DNA from: a virus
Reading direction: 5' to 3' (one strand)
Virus record (IMG/VR): IMGVR_UViG_3300042453_003401
Coordinates: 1-52,621 of that record
Length of the DNA: 52,621 nucleotides
Shown piece by piece: positions 32,678 through 39,467 of the stretch. How positions within the stretch are numbered: the first letter of the stretch is position 1; each line of letters opens with the position of its first letter. A program made the translations under genes and the position numbers. The notes under the pieces were generated by a model, which saw only the letters and a list, made by a program, of their open reading frames with translations, was not told the DNA's origin and made no database searches.

Positions 32678-33163
32678 ATGGGGAAAGGAAATGAGGCCGA
32701 CTTTCTTCTTTATTCCCTTTGTGAATTACGCCCTGGAGAAGCTAAGCGTCGTTTCCGAAAAAGCATTTTTGAAGACTATTTCCTGCGAGGCCCATTTGGT
32801 CACTGTGCCTGTGCCTATTGCGGCAAGTGGACGGAAAATCTGACCATCGACCACATTGTTCCCAAGAGCAAAGGCGGTCCGCATTTTTCAAAATGGAACA
32901 GCGCTCCTGCTTGCCTGTCCTGCAATGCGAGCAAGGGGAGCCTGCCAGTGTTTGAATGGTGGCGACCACAGAAGTTTTGGACGCCAGAGCGGGAAGAAAA
33001 ACTTCTTGCGTGGGTGCATGCTCATAGCTTCATCAGTGCTCATACAGACATTGGAGAGTGGGAGCAATGGATGGAGCAAACGCAGCGAATCGTGCCAGTG
33101 CATGATGAAAAGCAAAAGGCGGCTTTGTGGCCGCCTTTGTCGCAATTAAAGCTTGCTAGTTAA
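32678..33163 (+). CDS. HNH endonuclease
   Basis: A 161-residue protein. CAYCGKWTENLTIDHIVPKS, then SKWNSAPACLSCNASKG, is a canonical HNH nuclease with two CxxC zinc knuckles, the DH pair and an N in the second helix. The N-terminus (ADFLLYSLCELRPGEAKRRF) and a Trp-rich C-terminus (FEWWRPQKFWTPEREEKLLA) match phage HNH proteins often seen between gene blocks. It stands alone on the + strand between two leftward units, the typical position of a free-standing homing endonuclease. A packaging role is less likely as no terminase is adjacent. Confidence 0.85.
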   Translation: MGKGNEADFLLYSLCELRPGEAKRRFRKSIFEDYFLRGPFGHCACAYCGKWTENLTIDHIVPKSKGGPHFSKWNSAPACLSCNASKGSLPVFEWWRPQKFWTPEREEKLLAWVHAHSFISAHTDIGEWEQWMEQTQRIVPVHDEKQKAALWPPLSQLKLAS

Positions 33164-33515
33164 TTGGCTCGAACAGTTCTGAAGGACCTTGTCTGACGGA
33201 GGGCATGGGACAAAAGCCATCTGTGCATTCTTCTTCCAAGCCCAAACTTTCTCGCATGATGGCTAGCACTTTCGTCGCCGTGTCATTGGCTTTCACTTCT
33301 TCTGTCTCGACCATAGCAATTAAGCGATCCAGGTACCACTGAGCCTTTTTGAGGTCTTGAGCGCCATTTTTCATTTCATAGCGCCAAATGTATTTCAGAA
33401 TGTTGCCCTTGAGCATGCCCTTAAATGCTTCTCCGCTCATGGAAGCCTCGATAGCTTCGATGGCTTCGATGGCGCCGCTGGCATAGTGCGACGGACTGTT
33501 CACGGGATCGTGCAT
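33156..33515 (-). CDS. DUF3310 protein
   Basis: A 119-residue protein from ATG 33515, 2 bases after the thyX stop. VNSPSHYASGAIEAIEAIEA, then GNILKYIWRYEMKNGAQDLK and KAQWYLDRLI, is the clear DUF3310 pattern (N.P.HY..G.iE.i......F..GN.iKYi.Ry..Kng.eDL.KA..Yl). Some members are annotated as nucleotide kinases, but the fold is too small for a standard kinase and the role is unproven. A small triplication (IEAIEAIEAS) sits in the N-terminal helix. Pairing with thyX suggests nucleotide metabolism. Confidence 0.8.
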   Translation of the reverse strand: MHDPVNSPSHYASGAIEAIEAIEASMSGEAFKGMLKGNILKYIWRYEMKNGAQDLKKAQWYLDRLIAMVETEEVKANDTATKVLAIMRESLGLEEECTDGFCPMPSVRQGPSELFEPIN

Positions 33516-33517
33516 GA

Positions 33518-34231
33518 TCAAAATTGGTAATTGTTGGTTTCAAAAGCCGCAAAGGCTTCAGGAGCGATGGGGCGAGCAAGCTCTAACAAAGCCTCGGCAT
33601 AGGCCACGATTTCATACTGAGCGCCCTTGCCAATGCGAAGGCTGATGAAATGCAGCAAAGCCTGCAGCGAGCATGTCCAGACAAAACTGGTGTACATGGC
33701 AGGAGGCAGAATAGCTCGAGCCTGCTCCTTGCTCACTCCCATTGCAATCAGCTCCTCATAGGCCGCCTTGGCCGTCGCTACGCCTTGCACATAGAAGAGC
33801 CTGGCCCTTGACTGTGCGCTGGTGCTAACGGGGCCTGCAGACGCTTGACGGTTGCTCTCCGATTGTCCTAGGAACTGGTCAGGCATGTAAAACTGAGCAT
33901 CTTCCGCTGAGCAATAGCGGAAGCTCTTTTCGTTCCAGCCAAGTTGATCGTCAACGTAAGTAGAAGCGACAGTGTGCTTCCACCATTGACGAGCAACAAA
34001 CAAAGGCGCCTTCACCTGCCACTTGAACACCACGCCACGAAATGGGCTTGTGTGGTGCTCACGAGCAAGATAGTTGAGAAGCTTTTCGTCCTTCTCATCC
34101 CATTGCTCTTTTCTGTTGTCAAAGCTTTGACGAGCATCGTTTACCACGGACAAACTATTGCCCATGGAGTCGATGAGAGCCACGAGGCTCTTGCCGTCTT
34201 TAAGGGGATCAATGGAAGGGAAATTAGTCAT
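33518..34231 (-). CDS. thyX: FAD-dependent thymidylate synthase
   Basis: A 237-residue ThyX, which makes dTMP from dUMP using folate, FAD and NADPH. Seen: HHTSPFRGVVFKWQVKAPLF, ARQWWKHTVAS, then GWNEKSFRYCSAE, and a C-terminus with ARAILPPAMYTSFVWTCSLQ and LLHFISLRIGKGAQYEIVAYAEALL. The usual RHRxxSxNExSxRY is changed: R81-QWW-K85-H86-T87 replaces RHR, and an insert (STYVDDQLG) precedes NEKSFRY. Similar KHT variants occur in other phage ThyX proteins as far as I recall. It overlaps the upstream small membrane gene by 8 bases. Role: boosts thymidine supply for phage DNA. Confidence 0.88.
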   Translation of the reverse strand: MTNFPSIDPLKDGKSLVALIDSMGNSLSVVNDARQSFDNRKEQWDEKDEKLLNYLAREHHTSPFRGVVFKWQVKAPLFVARQWWKHTVASTYVDDQLGWNEKSFRYCSAEDAQFYMPDQFLGQSESNRQASAGPVSTSAQSRARLFYVQGVATAKAAYEELIAMGVSKEQARAILPPAMYTSFVWTCSLQALLHFISLRIGKGAQYEIVAYAEALLELARPIAPEAFAAFETNNYQF

Positions 34232-34433
34232 TGGAGGTGCGATCAGTACCAGTCATCAGGCGGAAGGTAAAAGCAAGGAGCCACCACTGCCAAAAGCCGA
34301 GCGCAAAGGTCGGGAAAAGAATGGCGGCGCAAAGGCTGAGCATCCATGCACGCAGGCAAGTGATCAAAAATGCGCTGATGCTTAAGCCAACAAGGCGTCC
34401 AAGCTTTGTGGCCGTGTCGTCAGAGACAGTCAT
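34224..34433 (-). CDS. Small membrane protein upstream of thyX
   Basis: A 69-residue protein. Two hydrophobic segments: LVGLSISAFLITCLRAWMLS and LCAAILFPTFALGFWQWWLLAFTF, followed by RLMTGTDRTSND. Small proteins with such a segment pair and a FWQ/W turn are frequent in phages but unnamed. ATG 34433 overlaps the stop of the upstream gene (ATGA), and its end overlaps thyX, so three genes are coupled. Confidence 0.6.
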   Translation of the reverse strand: MTVSDDTATKLGRLVGLSISAFLITCLRAWMLSLCAAILFPTFALGFWQWWLLAFTFRLMTGTDRTSND

Positions 34434-34648
34434 TGAGGAACGAAGGCGATGGGGCGGATGCGTTGAATTGCCACTGTACTAGAGACGAGAGTATCCTTTC
34501 GCTCCCAGGCGACCACTGCCGCTTTTCTTCCATTGCTTTTAACAAAACCTTGGAAGATGCCGAAGAGGCTTGTCGGCACCATACCAGCCCCTGTGAGGGT
34601 GACCAGTACCACTCGCTCTCCAATGGTCCATGCATAATTCTTGGGCAA
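34430..34648 (-). CDS. Small KOW/SH3-like protein, start uncertain
   Basis: The frame ends at 34430 in an ATGA overlap with the next gene, good evidence for a real gene. The region PKNYAWTIGERVVLVTLTGA ... GIFQGFVKSNGRKAAVVAWE ... STVAIQRIRPI looks like a small beta-barrel (G.rV.lv....G..vGfv...gR.avV.w). The frame stays open to 34804, but that would run into the divergent gene. I therefore favour TTG 34648 (72 residues), though no Shine-Dalgarno supports it. The role is unknown. Confidence 0.5.
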   Translation of the reverse strand: MPKNYAWTIGERVVLVTLTGAGMVPTSLFGIFQGFVKSNGRKAAVVAWERKDTLVSSTVAIQRIRPIAFVPQ

Positions 34649-34802
34649 CTGCGGCAGTCTATGTTTTCTGCTCAGTGGGCGCAAGACTTTCTGGCAGTCC
34701 GAACCTTCTTTTTCGGCATTCCTACCATCATCCACTGCTTTGACAAAACTCTTGCGACCATCATGCTGCTTTAGCCTAAAGACAACAAAGGAGGGCGAAT
34801 GC

Positions 34803-35162
34803 ATGAGCTTTTGTATTCCAGTGGAGATGGTCTACAATGGTCAGATCAAGCGGGGCATTATGGGACCGTTCGAGCATTCAGCAGAGCGTCAGTTTGCTTT
34901 GACAGTAAACAAACGAGCCATTGACGAATGCTCAAGCTTGGATCAGTTGAAGCCAGTAGCAAAGAATTTGCTTGAAGGCTGGTCCACTATGAACACAGCC
35001 CTGCAGAGCATGATGCTGGAAAACATTCAGCTTCGTCAGGCGCTAGCCAAGAAAGAGCTTGATTTACGGGCGGCAGATGAGCTTATGAGCGAGGCCGCTG
35101 AGATTGTGCAACAATATGCGAAGCAATCAAAGAAAGCCAGGCCGAGTCTTTGGCCATGGTAG
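34803..35162 (+). CDS. Hypothetical helical protein
   Basis: A 119-residue protein from ATG 34803 with AAGGAGG (34788-34794 region) 8 bases upstream. It reads CIPVEMVYNGQIKRGIMGPF, then long helices (LLEGWSTMNTALQSMMLENI; LRQALAKKELDLRAADELMS). No family recognised. It is the only rightward gene in a leftward block, and its last 80 bases overlap the convergent nuclease gene. Confidence 0.6.
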   Translation: MSFCIPVEMVYNGQIKRGIMGPFEHSAERQFALTVNKRAIDECSSLDQLKPVAKNLLEGWSTMNTALQSMMLENIQLRQALAKKELDLRAADELMSEAAEIVQQYAKQSKKARPSLWPW

Positions 35163-35463
35163 AAGTTAGGAGGAAGATTGTCCAGCCGCTTGTATACGCG
35201 AGATTATATTTTTTGCAATCGCGCTCATAACCAGAGCCAGTGACGTGGCGGCCACGACTGTAAACGCCACCTTGGATTTCGACGCCAGTGCGAGAGAGGG
35301 GGTGAGCAAAGTCAAGGCGATACCGTTTCGATCGTTTGCTGCGAGAATAGCGCTCTTGAAAATCTTTTTCCCACGCATCAATATCAGAAAATTCTCTTTC
35401 AAGAATTAACTTTGGGAAATGCGCTTGCCAAAGGCTGAGAAACTGATCTTCAAGAGCGCTCAA
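35083..35463 (-). CDS. PD-(D/E)XK nuclease-like protein (DUF559/VSR-like)
   Basis: A 126-residue protein. YRLDFAHPLSRTGVEIQGGV and YSRGRHVTGSGYERDCKKYN, then GWTIFLLTSTMAKDSAWLSL, form the pattern D-FAHP...vEIqGG....GRH..g.gyerD..K.N......W.v..lt known from small phage nucleases related to DUF559/VSR. Probable active residues are the Asp in LDFAHP and E-x-Q in EIQGG. It may act in recombination or junction trimming. Its 3' end overlaps the convergent gene by 80 bases. Confidence 0.7.
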   Translation of the reverse strand: MSALEDQFLSLWQAHFPKLILEREFSDIDAWEKDFQERYSRSKRSKRYRLDFAHPLSRTGVEIQGGVYSRGRHVTGSGYERDCKKYNLAYTSGWTIFLLTSTMAKDSAWLSLIASHIVAQSQRPRS

Positions 35464-35466
35464 TGC

Positions 35467-36060
35467 CTACACGGCAGCTAGCTGTACTTTAGCCCCTTGG
35501 TTCTGGTAGTGGCCGGAATAAGCCTCTTCCACAGCACCATCGAGCTGGTAAAGCATCACCTGTACAATTCCTTCGTTCGCATAGATGCGAGCGGGAAATG
35601 CCGTGGGATTGGCAATGTGCATGGTGAGATGGCCGGCCCAGCCAGGTTCAACGGGCGTCACGTTGATGATGATGCCACAGCGAGCGTAGGTGGACTTTCC
35701 ATCGCATAGCCCCATGATGGACGGAGGCATAGAAATCAATTCCAGGCTTACGCCAAGGCCAAAGCTATGGGGAGGCAGGACGAACCAACTTCCATGGGGA
35801 CCATGATTCAGACAAGCTTCATAGCCAGTGATTGGCATGAGCTTAGGGTCAAGCGTTGGCTTGCTTTTCCCTTTGTAGTCTTTCCCATCGAAAATCAAAA
35901 ACTGGTCAGGCGACAGGCGAATGTCATAACCTGCCTGGGAAAGGCCATACGAGATGGCCTTGGTTCCACAGTCAAGCGATCGTCGCTTTTCGCCTACGAA
36001 AGGAAGGAAGATGTCCAGCTCTGCGAGCTTGGCAATTTCCTTGTCGTAGAGCAGGCTCAT
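35467..36060 (-). CDS. dCTP deaminase / dUTPase superfamily protein
   Basis: A 197-residue trimeric dUTPase-fold protein. Residues GYDIRLS (44-50), LPPHSFGLGVSLELISMPPS, MGLCDGKSTYARCGIIINVT and VEPGWAGHLTMHIANP, ARIYANEGIVQVMLYQLDG follow the dCTP deaminase order. Ser123 and Arg127 of GKSTYAR correspond to the deaminase pair. The position of the catalytic Glu of E. coli Dcd (LEFYN) is His148 here (TMHIAN). So it may not deaminate in the usual way and could be a dUTPase or a binding protein. It lies in the nucleotide-metabolism block with thyX. Confidence 0.75.
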   Translation of the reverse strand: MSLLYDKEIAKLAELDIFLPFVGEKRRSLDCGTKAISYGLSQAGYDIRLSPDQFLIFDGKDYKGKSKPTLDPKLMPITGYEACLNHGPHGSWFVLPPHSFGLGVSLELISMPPSIMGLCDGKSTYARCGIIINVTPVEPGWAGHLTMHIANPTAFPARIYANEGIVQVMLYQLDGAVEEAYSGHYQNQGAKVQLAAV

Positions 36061-36063
36061 GGC

Positions 36064-36315
36064 TCAGAAAAGGTCGTCAGAGCCGCCTTCACGATTGTCC
36101 CAAAGACTGGCATAGCCTTTGGCGCCTTCCTTCTGGCCTTTCACCTTGACAGAGCCAGTGAAGCCAGGAGCACGGTCGGAAGTCTTGCGCTCGTTCGGCC
36201 AGACAGCCATGTCGAGAGAATAGTTGCCGCGCTCGTTGGGGCCTGCTTCCTTAAGGGCCTTCAGAACGTCAACCGTGAGGTCGATAGCAGCAGTGATTGG
36301 AGGCTTTCCAGCCAT
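36064..36315 (-). CDS. Hypothetical protein, possible DNA-binding accessory
   Basis: An 83-residue protein; ATG 36315 is chosen for its AGGAGAAACACC leader, while the frame is open further upstream. It has ITAAIDLTVDVLKALKEAGP followed by NYSLDMAVWPNERKTSDRAP and SVKVKGQKEGAKGYASLWDN. Related short proteins with NERKTSDrAPdF.G..kV.g motifs are common in phages near recombination genes. Role unknown; a single-strand binding or modulator function is a guess based on position next to exonuclease and annealing genes. Confidence 0.6.
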   Translation of the reverse strand: MAGKPPITAAIDLTVDVLKALKEAGPNERGNYSLDMAVWPNERKTSDRAPGFTGSVKVKGQKEGAKGYASLWDNREGGSDDLF

Positions 36316-36362
36316 GGTGTTTCTCCTGAGGAGTGATGGAGCCCTTTGTGGGCCTGCCAATC

Positions 36363-37160
36363 TTACCCCCTATCCATGGTGAGCGCAAATGCCTTGCCTC
36401 CTGGGTAGTGGTCTTTGAAATATCTCTTAACAGTGTCTGCCGTGATGCGCTGCTGGTTGATCAGTTCAAAGCCATCAAGGTGGACGAGCTGCAACGACGA
36501 CTCGCTTTCTTCGTTTTCGGGGTCGTAGCAGGCAATAACGCACCATGCCTCATCAATGGGTTGCTGGTACATTTGTTCTACTGCCATGGAATAGGCACCT
36601 AGCTGCCGCTTGTAGTCGGCCAGTTGGTAGTCAGGTTTCTCCTTGTAGCTGGTCTTCCAATCGACCAGAGCAATGGCGCCGCCGGTCATTTGCGCCACCA
36701 TATCGAGCGTGCCTGAATAGCCAATGCCAAGGCCGGCGTCATACCAGGCCACGGCACTTTCCACCAGTAGCGGCTCTTGAATGCCCTCCAAAAATGGCTC
36801 TACTGCTTCAAAGTAGGGGCGCCAGTCAGGAGCTTTGTCAAGGTGGTGCTCAATATCTTCCCCGTCGAAATGATCTTCCAGTACACCATGCATCCAGGTG
36901 CCACGGTTGGCTGCAAGGCGGGTGCGGCGATTGGCTTCATCAGCTCCCACACGCTTGCGCCAGTTAATCAGGGCCATCACCTTTGCTACGGGAGCCATGG
37001 CCGAAAGGAAGGTAGTGACGGAAGGCAGGACGATGCCCTCCGGCACATTGGGAAACCCTTCGTTGATGTAGTGGCGTTTGCCGTTGAGGCTGATGCGCTT
37101 CGGCTCAAACTGCTCAAACGAAGGCACGGTGGCTGCCAAACAAAGGTCTAGACAAGCCAC
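36363..37160 (-). CDS. PD-(D/E)XK exonuclease (RecB/Cas4-like)
   Basis: Start GTG 37160 gives 265 residues and just clears the preceding small gene; the frame remains open to a TTG at 37211. Nuclease motifs: RGTWMHGVLEDHFDGE (His), GYSGTLDMVAQMTGGAIALV (GxxD), DWKTSYKEKPDYQ (D-x-K) and LADYKRQLGAYSMAVEQ (QxxxY). The set defines RecB/Cas4-like exonucleases that resect double-strand ends. With the DUF1071 annealing protein at 37623-38591 it forms a Red-like recombination pair. A SVTTFLSAMAPVAKVMALIN block upstream of the motifs fits this phage family. Confidence 0.8.
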   Translation of the reverse strand: MACLDLCLAATVPSFEQFEPKRISLNGKRHYINEGFPNVPEGIVLPSVTTFLSAMAPVAKVMALINWRKRVGADEANRRTRLAANRGTWMHGVLEDHFDGEDIEHHLDKAPDWRPYFEAVEPFLEGIQEPLLVESAVAWYDAGLGIGYSGTLDMVAQMTGGAIALVDWKTSYKEKPDYQLADYKRQLGAYSMAVEQMYQQPIDEAWCVIACYDPENEESESSLQLVHLDGFELINQQRITADTVKRYFKDHYPGGKAFALTMDRG

Positions 37161-37167
37161 TGTACCG

Positions 37168-37299
37168 TCAACGACTGGGAATGCAATAGCCGCCAGAGCT
37201 GTAGTAGCCAAGCGGGCAGGAGCCGTTTTTGATGATGGGCTGGTTGCAAGCTGCAGCAGTGATGGGCAAAAAGCAGAAGAAAATGAGAACGATTTTCAT
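37168..37299 (-). CDS. Small secreted Cys-containing protein
   Basis: A 43-residue protein: MKIVLIFFCFLPITAAACNQ, then PIIKNGSCPLGYYSSGGYCIPSR. A short signal peptide (cleavage likely after AAA, or lipidation at Cys18) precedes a C-x-x-GYYSSGxYC motif that I remember from small secreted bacterial proteins. It overlaps the upstream gene by ATGA at 37296-37299. Its place inside a recombination operon is odd; it may modify the envelope of the infected cell. Function unknown. Confidence 0.6.
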   Translation of the reverse strand: MKIVLIFFCFLPITAAACNQPIIKNGSCPLGYYSSGGYCIPSR

Positions 37300-37565
37300 G
37301 GTCGAGGAAACGAAAGGCTTACTTTGGGATGGTCAATGATCGCGCCAGTGCCACGGTCCCAAGTGGTGCCGCAGTCTGGGCATTGATAGGCAAAGCCACG
37401 GTCTGTCTCCCACGACGACAAGAGAATCACGCGACTGAACCATTTGGAGCCGCCAAATAAATGGCGGCTTTCTTCTGGAATGGGCGTGTCGTGCCAGAGA
37501 CTGCCGCATTCGGAGCAATGCTTGATCTCATAAAAACGCATAATGTTCATCGAGAGGGTTGCCAT
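37296..37565 (-). CDS. Zinc-ribbon-like small protein
   Basis: An 89-residue protein; possible starts are ATG 37565, 37550 or 37541. CSECGSLWHD and YQCPDCGTTWDRGTG are two CxxC knuckles that should bind one zinc. Between them lies a Trp/Ser-rich segment (SKWFSRVILLSSWETDRGFA). Similar zinc ribbons are frequent in replication or transcription accessory proteins; no specific function can be read. It ends in an ATGA overlap with the small secreted protein gene. Confidence 0.6.
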   Translation of the reverse strand: MATLSMNIMRFYEIKHCSECGSLWHDTPIPEESRHLFGGSKWFSRVILLSSWETDRGFAYQCPDCGTTWDRGTGAIIDHPKVSLSFPRP

Positions 37566-37568
37566 TTT

Positions 37569-37605
37569 CGTCGCAGGCAATCAGGCCCGCAAAGCTTCTT
37601 GCGAG
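37569..37605 (-). other. Hairpin between annealing protein gene and zinc-ribbon gene
   Basis: On the - strand arms CAGGCTCGCAA and TTTGCGGGCCTG pair with few mismatches around a GAAGC loop, just after the DUF1071 stop. No T-tract follows, so it is more likely an RNA-processing or stability element than a terminator. Confidence 0.4.
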
Positions 37606-37622
37606 CCTGGCTGCTGCTCTAT

Positions 37623-38591
37623 CTACTTTTTTCCCTCCACATATGCCTTGACCCATTCAATGGCAGCATCAGCTCCATCAAGACAAGCGGCACGCAGGCA
37701 ATCAATTTCTTTTGCCATTGCCACCTTTGTAATCTTGATGCCTTCTTCCTTTGTCCATGAAGTGACCATGGTGCTGATGACATTGGCAAACATTTCAGCA
37801 TCCTGAATGTCTTCGCCTTTCGCCAAGCCAAGGGCCTGCAGCGCATTCTTGCCTAGCATCAGGCTTGCACGCTCATCAGCTTTGCCGAGAGGATTGGCTT
37901 TGCAGAAGCCAAGAAGCGCTCCTTTGCCATCGAACTCACTGGCTCCATTAGAGGCAGAAGTCCCATCGCCTCCAGACGCTGCAGCAGGCTCTGCAGCCTT
38001 TTGTTCCTTTGCGACAGTCCGCGCTTCAGGCTTCGGGCTTTCCTGTTGGAGCGGGAGCCTGGACGTTGTTTCTTCATCGGCTTTAGGAATGTCTTCACCT
38101 GCATAAAGCTTGAGGCCAAGGCCGGTGAAGGTGGCAATGCACTTAACGCTGGCACGTTGGATGTTGTCGCTCACTTGACGAGCATCCAGCTCCTTCACTG
38201 CGTTGTGTTTGTTGTCCATCACGGGGAACACCAACGCAGGAGTGCGTCTAATGCCGTCCGTCAAATAAGGACGCAGCAGCCAGCAGCCCTCTCGGCCAAA
38301 CACTGGCCAGCCAGCTTCCTTTTCTTCAAAGGCCACGAACACGCCAGGAAATTGTTCGTTAAGGTAGCGGAAGGCAAAAGGCCAAGACAGATAGGAGAGC
38401 CCTTTGTAGTTCTTCTCAACGTGATCGCCAATGGGAAGCTCGTAAGCTTTCTTAAAGGCTTCAGGAGAAATGTCAAGGGGCGAAAAATGGCCAAGCATGC
38501 GCTCAGTGAGCATGGCTTCGTTCACGGCAGTCACGGGAAGAGTCATGGAAGCAAAACTAGCAGGGTCGTAGGTGAGCAAGGAGTGGTTCAT
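37623..38591 (-). CDS. Single-strand annealing protein, DUF1071 (Sak-like)
   Basis: A 322-residue protein. Residues about 55-165 contain the DUF1071 core: YKGLSYLSWPFAFRYLNEQF, LTDGIRRTPALVFPVMDNKH, NAVKELDARQVSDNIQRASV and KCIATFTGLGLKLYAGEDIP. This is a recombinase family that anneals ssDNA. A Pro/Ala/Glu-rich linker (about 170-215) leads to a helical C-terminal domain (LGKADERASLMLGKNALQAL) that may bind partners such as SSB. It works with the RecB-like exonuclease of the same operon for recombination-dependent replication. Start ATG 38591 overlaps the upstream stop (ATGA). Confidence 0.8.
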   Translation of the reverse strand: MNHSLLTYDPASFASMTLPVTAVNEAMLTERMLGHFSPLDISPEAFKKAYELPIGDHVEKNYKGLSYLSWPFAFRYLNEQFPGVFVAFEEKEAGWPVFGREGCWLLRPYLTDGIRRTPALVFPVMDNKHNAVKELDARQVSDNIQRASVKCIATFTGLGLKLYAGEDIPKADEETTSRLPLQQESPKPEARTVAKEQKAAEPAAASGGDGTSASNGASEFDGKGALLGFCKANPLGKADERASLMLGKNALQALGLAKGEDIQDAEMFANVISTMVTSWTKEEGIKITKVAMAKEIDCLRAACLDGADAAIEWVKAYVEGKK

Positions 38592-38851
38592 TTGACAATG
38601 GACGAGTCGAGCTTGTAATGATTGTCATAGAAAATGACAAGCTTCTTGGGCTTTTCGCCTTCATAAGTGGTCAGGCTCGTACCAGGAAGAGGCCAATCTT
38701 CTACAATTCGCACATCGCTAATGCCTTCAGTGGAAGCCTCTTCGTAACCCTCATCAATAGCCGTTTCTTCAAAGCAGAGAAGAATGGGCATGTCGGGGCC
38801 ATGCTGGGCTTCAGCCTTGGCAAGGATTTCGCGCAGTTCGGAAACATTCAT
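38588..38851 (-). CDS. Small protein, tandem paralogue A
   Basis: An 87-residue protein: SELREILAKAEAQHGPDMPI at the start, LPGTSLTTYEGEKPKKLVIF and YDN near the end. The next gene upstream (38848-39114) has the same order (SEMILLLEQCVAEFGDMPVG, LPGIDL, KFLTIFYND), so the two appear to be a tandem duplication. This resembles short phage proteins with a SELi..L.......e.pV pattern. Function unknown. Confidence 0.6.
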   Translation of the reverse strand: MNVSELREILAKAEAQHGPDMPILLCFEETAIDEGYEEASTEGISDVRIVEDWPLPGTSLTTYEGEKPKKLVIFYDNHYKLDSSIVK

Positions 38852-39114
38852 TTGTCGTTGTAAAAGATGGTAAGGAATTTGTCGTCGAGGGTGGAGGATC
38901 GATCGCTTGAGAGGTCGATTCCAGGCAGGTTCTCCGCTGATGAACCTGCGTAAGAACTCATCACTCGCAAAGACACGCTCATGAGGTGTTCAGCTCTGCC
39001 CAGTTCGTAACAGTATTCAGCAGAATACGCCCCAACAGGCATGTCGCCAAATTCTGCAACGCATTGCTCGAGCAGGAGAATCATCTCCGAAACAAAGAGA
39101 GTTTTAGTTTCCAT
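38848..39114 (-). CDS. Small protein, tandem paralogue B
   Basis: An 88-residue protein from ATG 39114 (preceded by GGAGA); the frame is open further but overlaps the upstream gene. METKTLFVSEMILLLEQCVA, EFGDMPVGAYSAEYCYELGR and KFLTIFYNDK parallel the neighbouring 87-residue protein. The middle has diverged. The stop overlaps the next start by ATGA-like four bases, so translation is coupled. Confidence 0.6.
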   Translation of the reverse strand: METKTLFVSEMILLLEQCVAEFGDMPVGAYSAEYCYELGRAEHLMSVSLRVMSSYAGSSAENLPGIDLSSDRSSTLDDKFLTIFYNDK

Positions 39115-39391
39115 GGTCTCCGGGAATGGAATGGTCGATGATGCTGGGCCACACTTCGTCTTTAAGGATGTCCGCCTCGTAGAAGCTGAAGCCCCGAAGA
39201 ATCCGCTCCACGGCCTCGGACTTGCTAAGTTGGGCGGCGCTTGAAATGGCCGAAAGGTGGGCATAGGCTTGGTCAGAGAGGGTAAGGTGGCGGCGGCGCT
39301 TGCCGCCTTCATAAAGGCTGATGGGCATGGTTTTGTCGAGGGCTTCCCGAGCATAGGCCCACAAAGCCCTCCTGCAAGCCCTTTCAACCAT
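39104..39391 (-). CDS. Ribbon-helix-helix-like small regulator
   Basis: A 95-residue protein, ATG 39391 or possibly 39328 (MPISLYEGGKRRRHLTLS). GGKRRRHLTLSDQAYAHLSA followed by SSAAQLSKSEAVERILRGFS fits a ribbon-helix-helix: a basic strand, a helix starting D-x-A, and S-K-S-E-x-V-E at the second helix. Such proteins regulate their own operon. It is the first gene of this leftward unit, close to the divergent primase start, which suits a repressor of the divergent promoter region. That role is inferred. Confidence 0.6.
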   Translation of the reverse strand: MVERACRRALWAYAREALDKTMPISLYEGGKRRRHLTLSDQAYAHLSAISSAAQLSKSEAVERILRGFSFYEADILKDEVWPSIIDHSIPGDHGN

Positions 39392-39467
39392 TAGCTTTTC
39401 TTATGGCCCACAAGCCTTGCGGCAGCAGGCTCGTGATGGCATGATGGTCTGATTCCTCCCATGCTGC

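Noticed and set aside
34672-34728. 18-codon - strand frame MVGMPKKKVRTARKSCAH
   Set aside because: Basic and short, with a poorly placed ribosome site; no overlap pattern supports translation.
34430-34804. Long version of the - strand KOW-like gene starting at 34804
   Set aside because: It would overlap the ribosome binding site and start of the divergent gene at 34803, and its first 50 residues have no coherent pattern.
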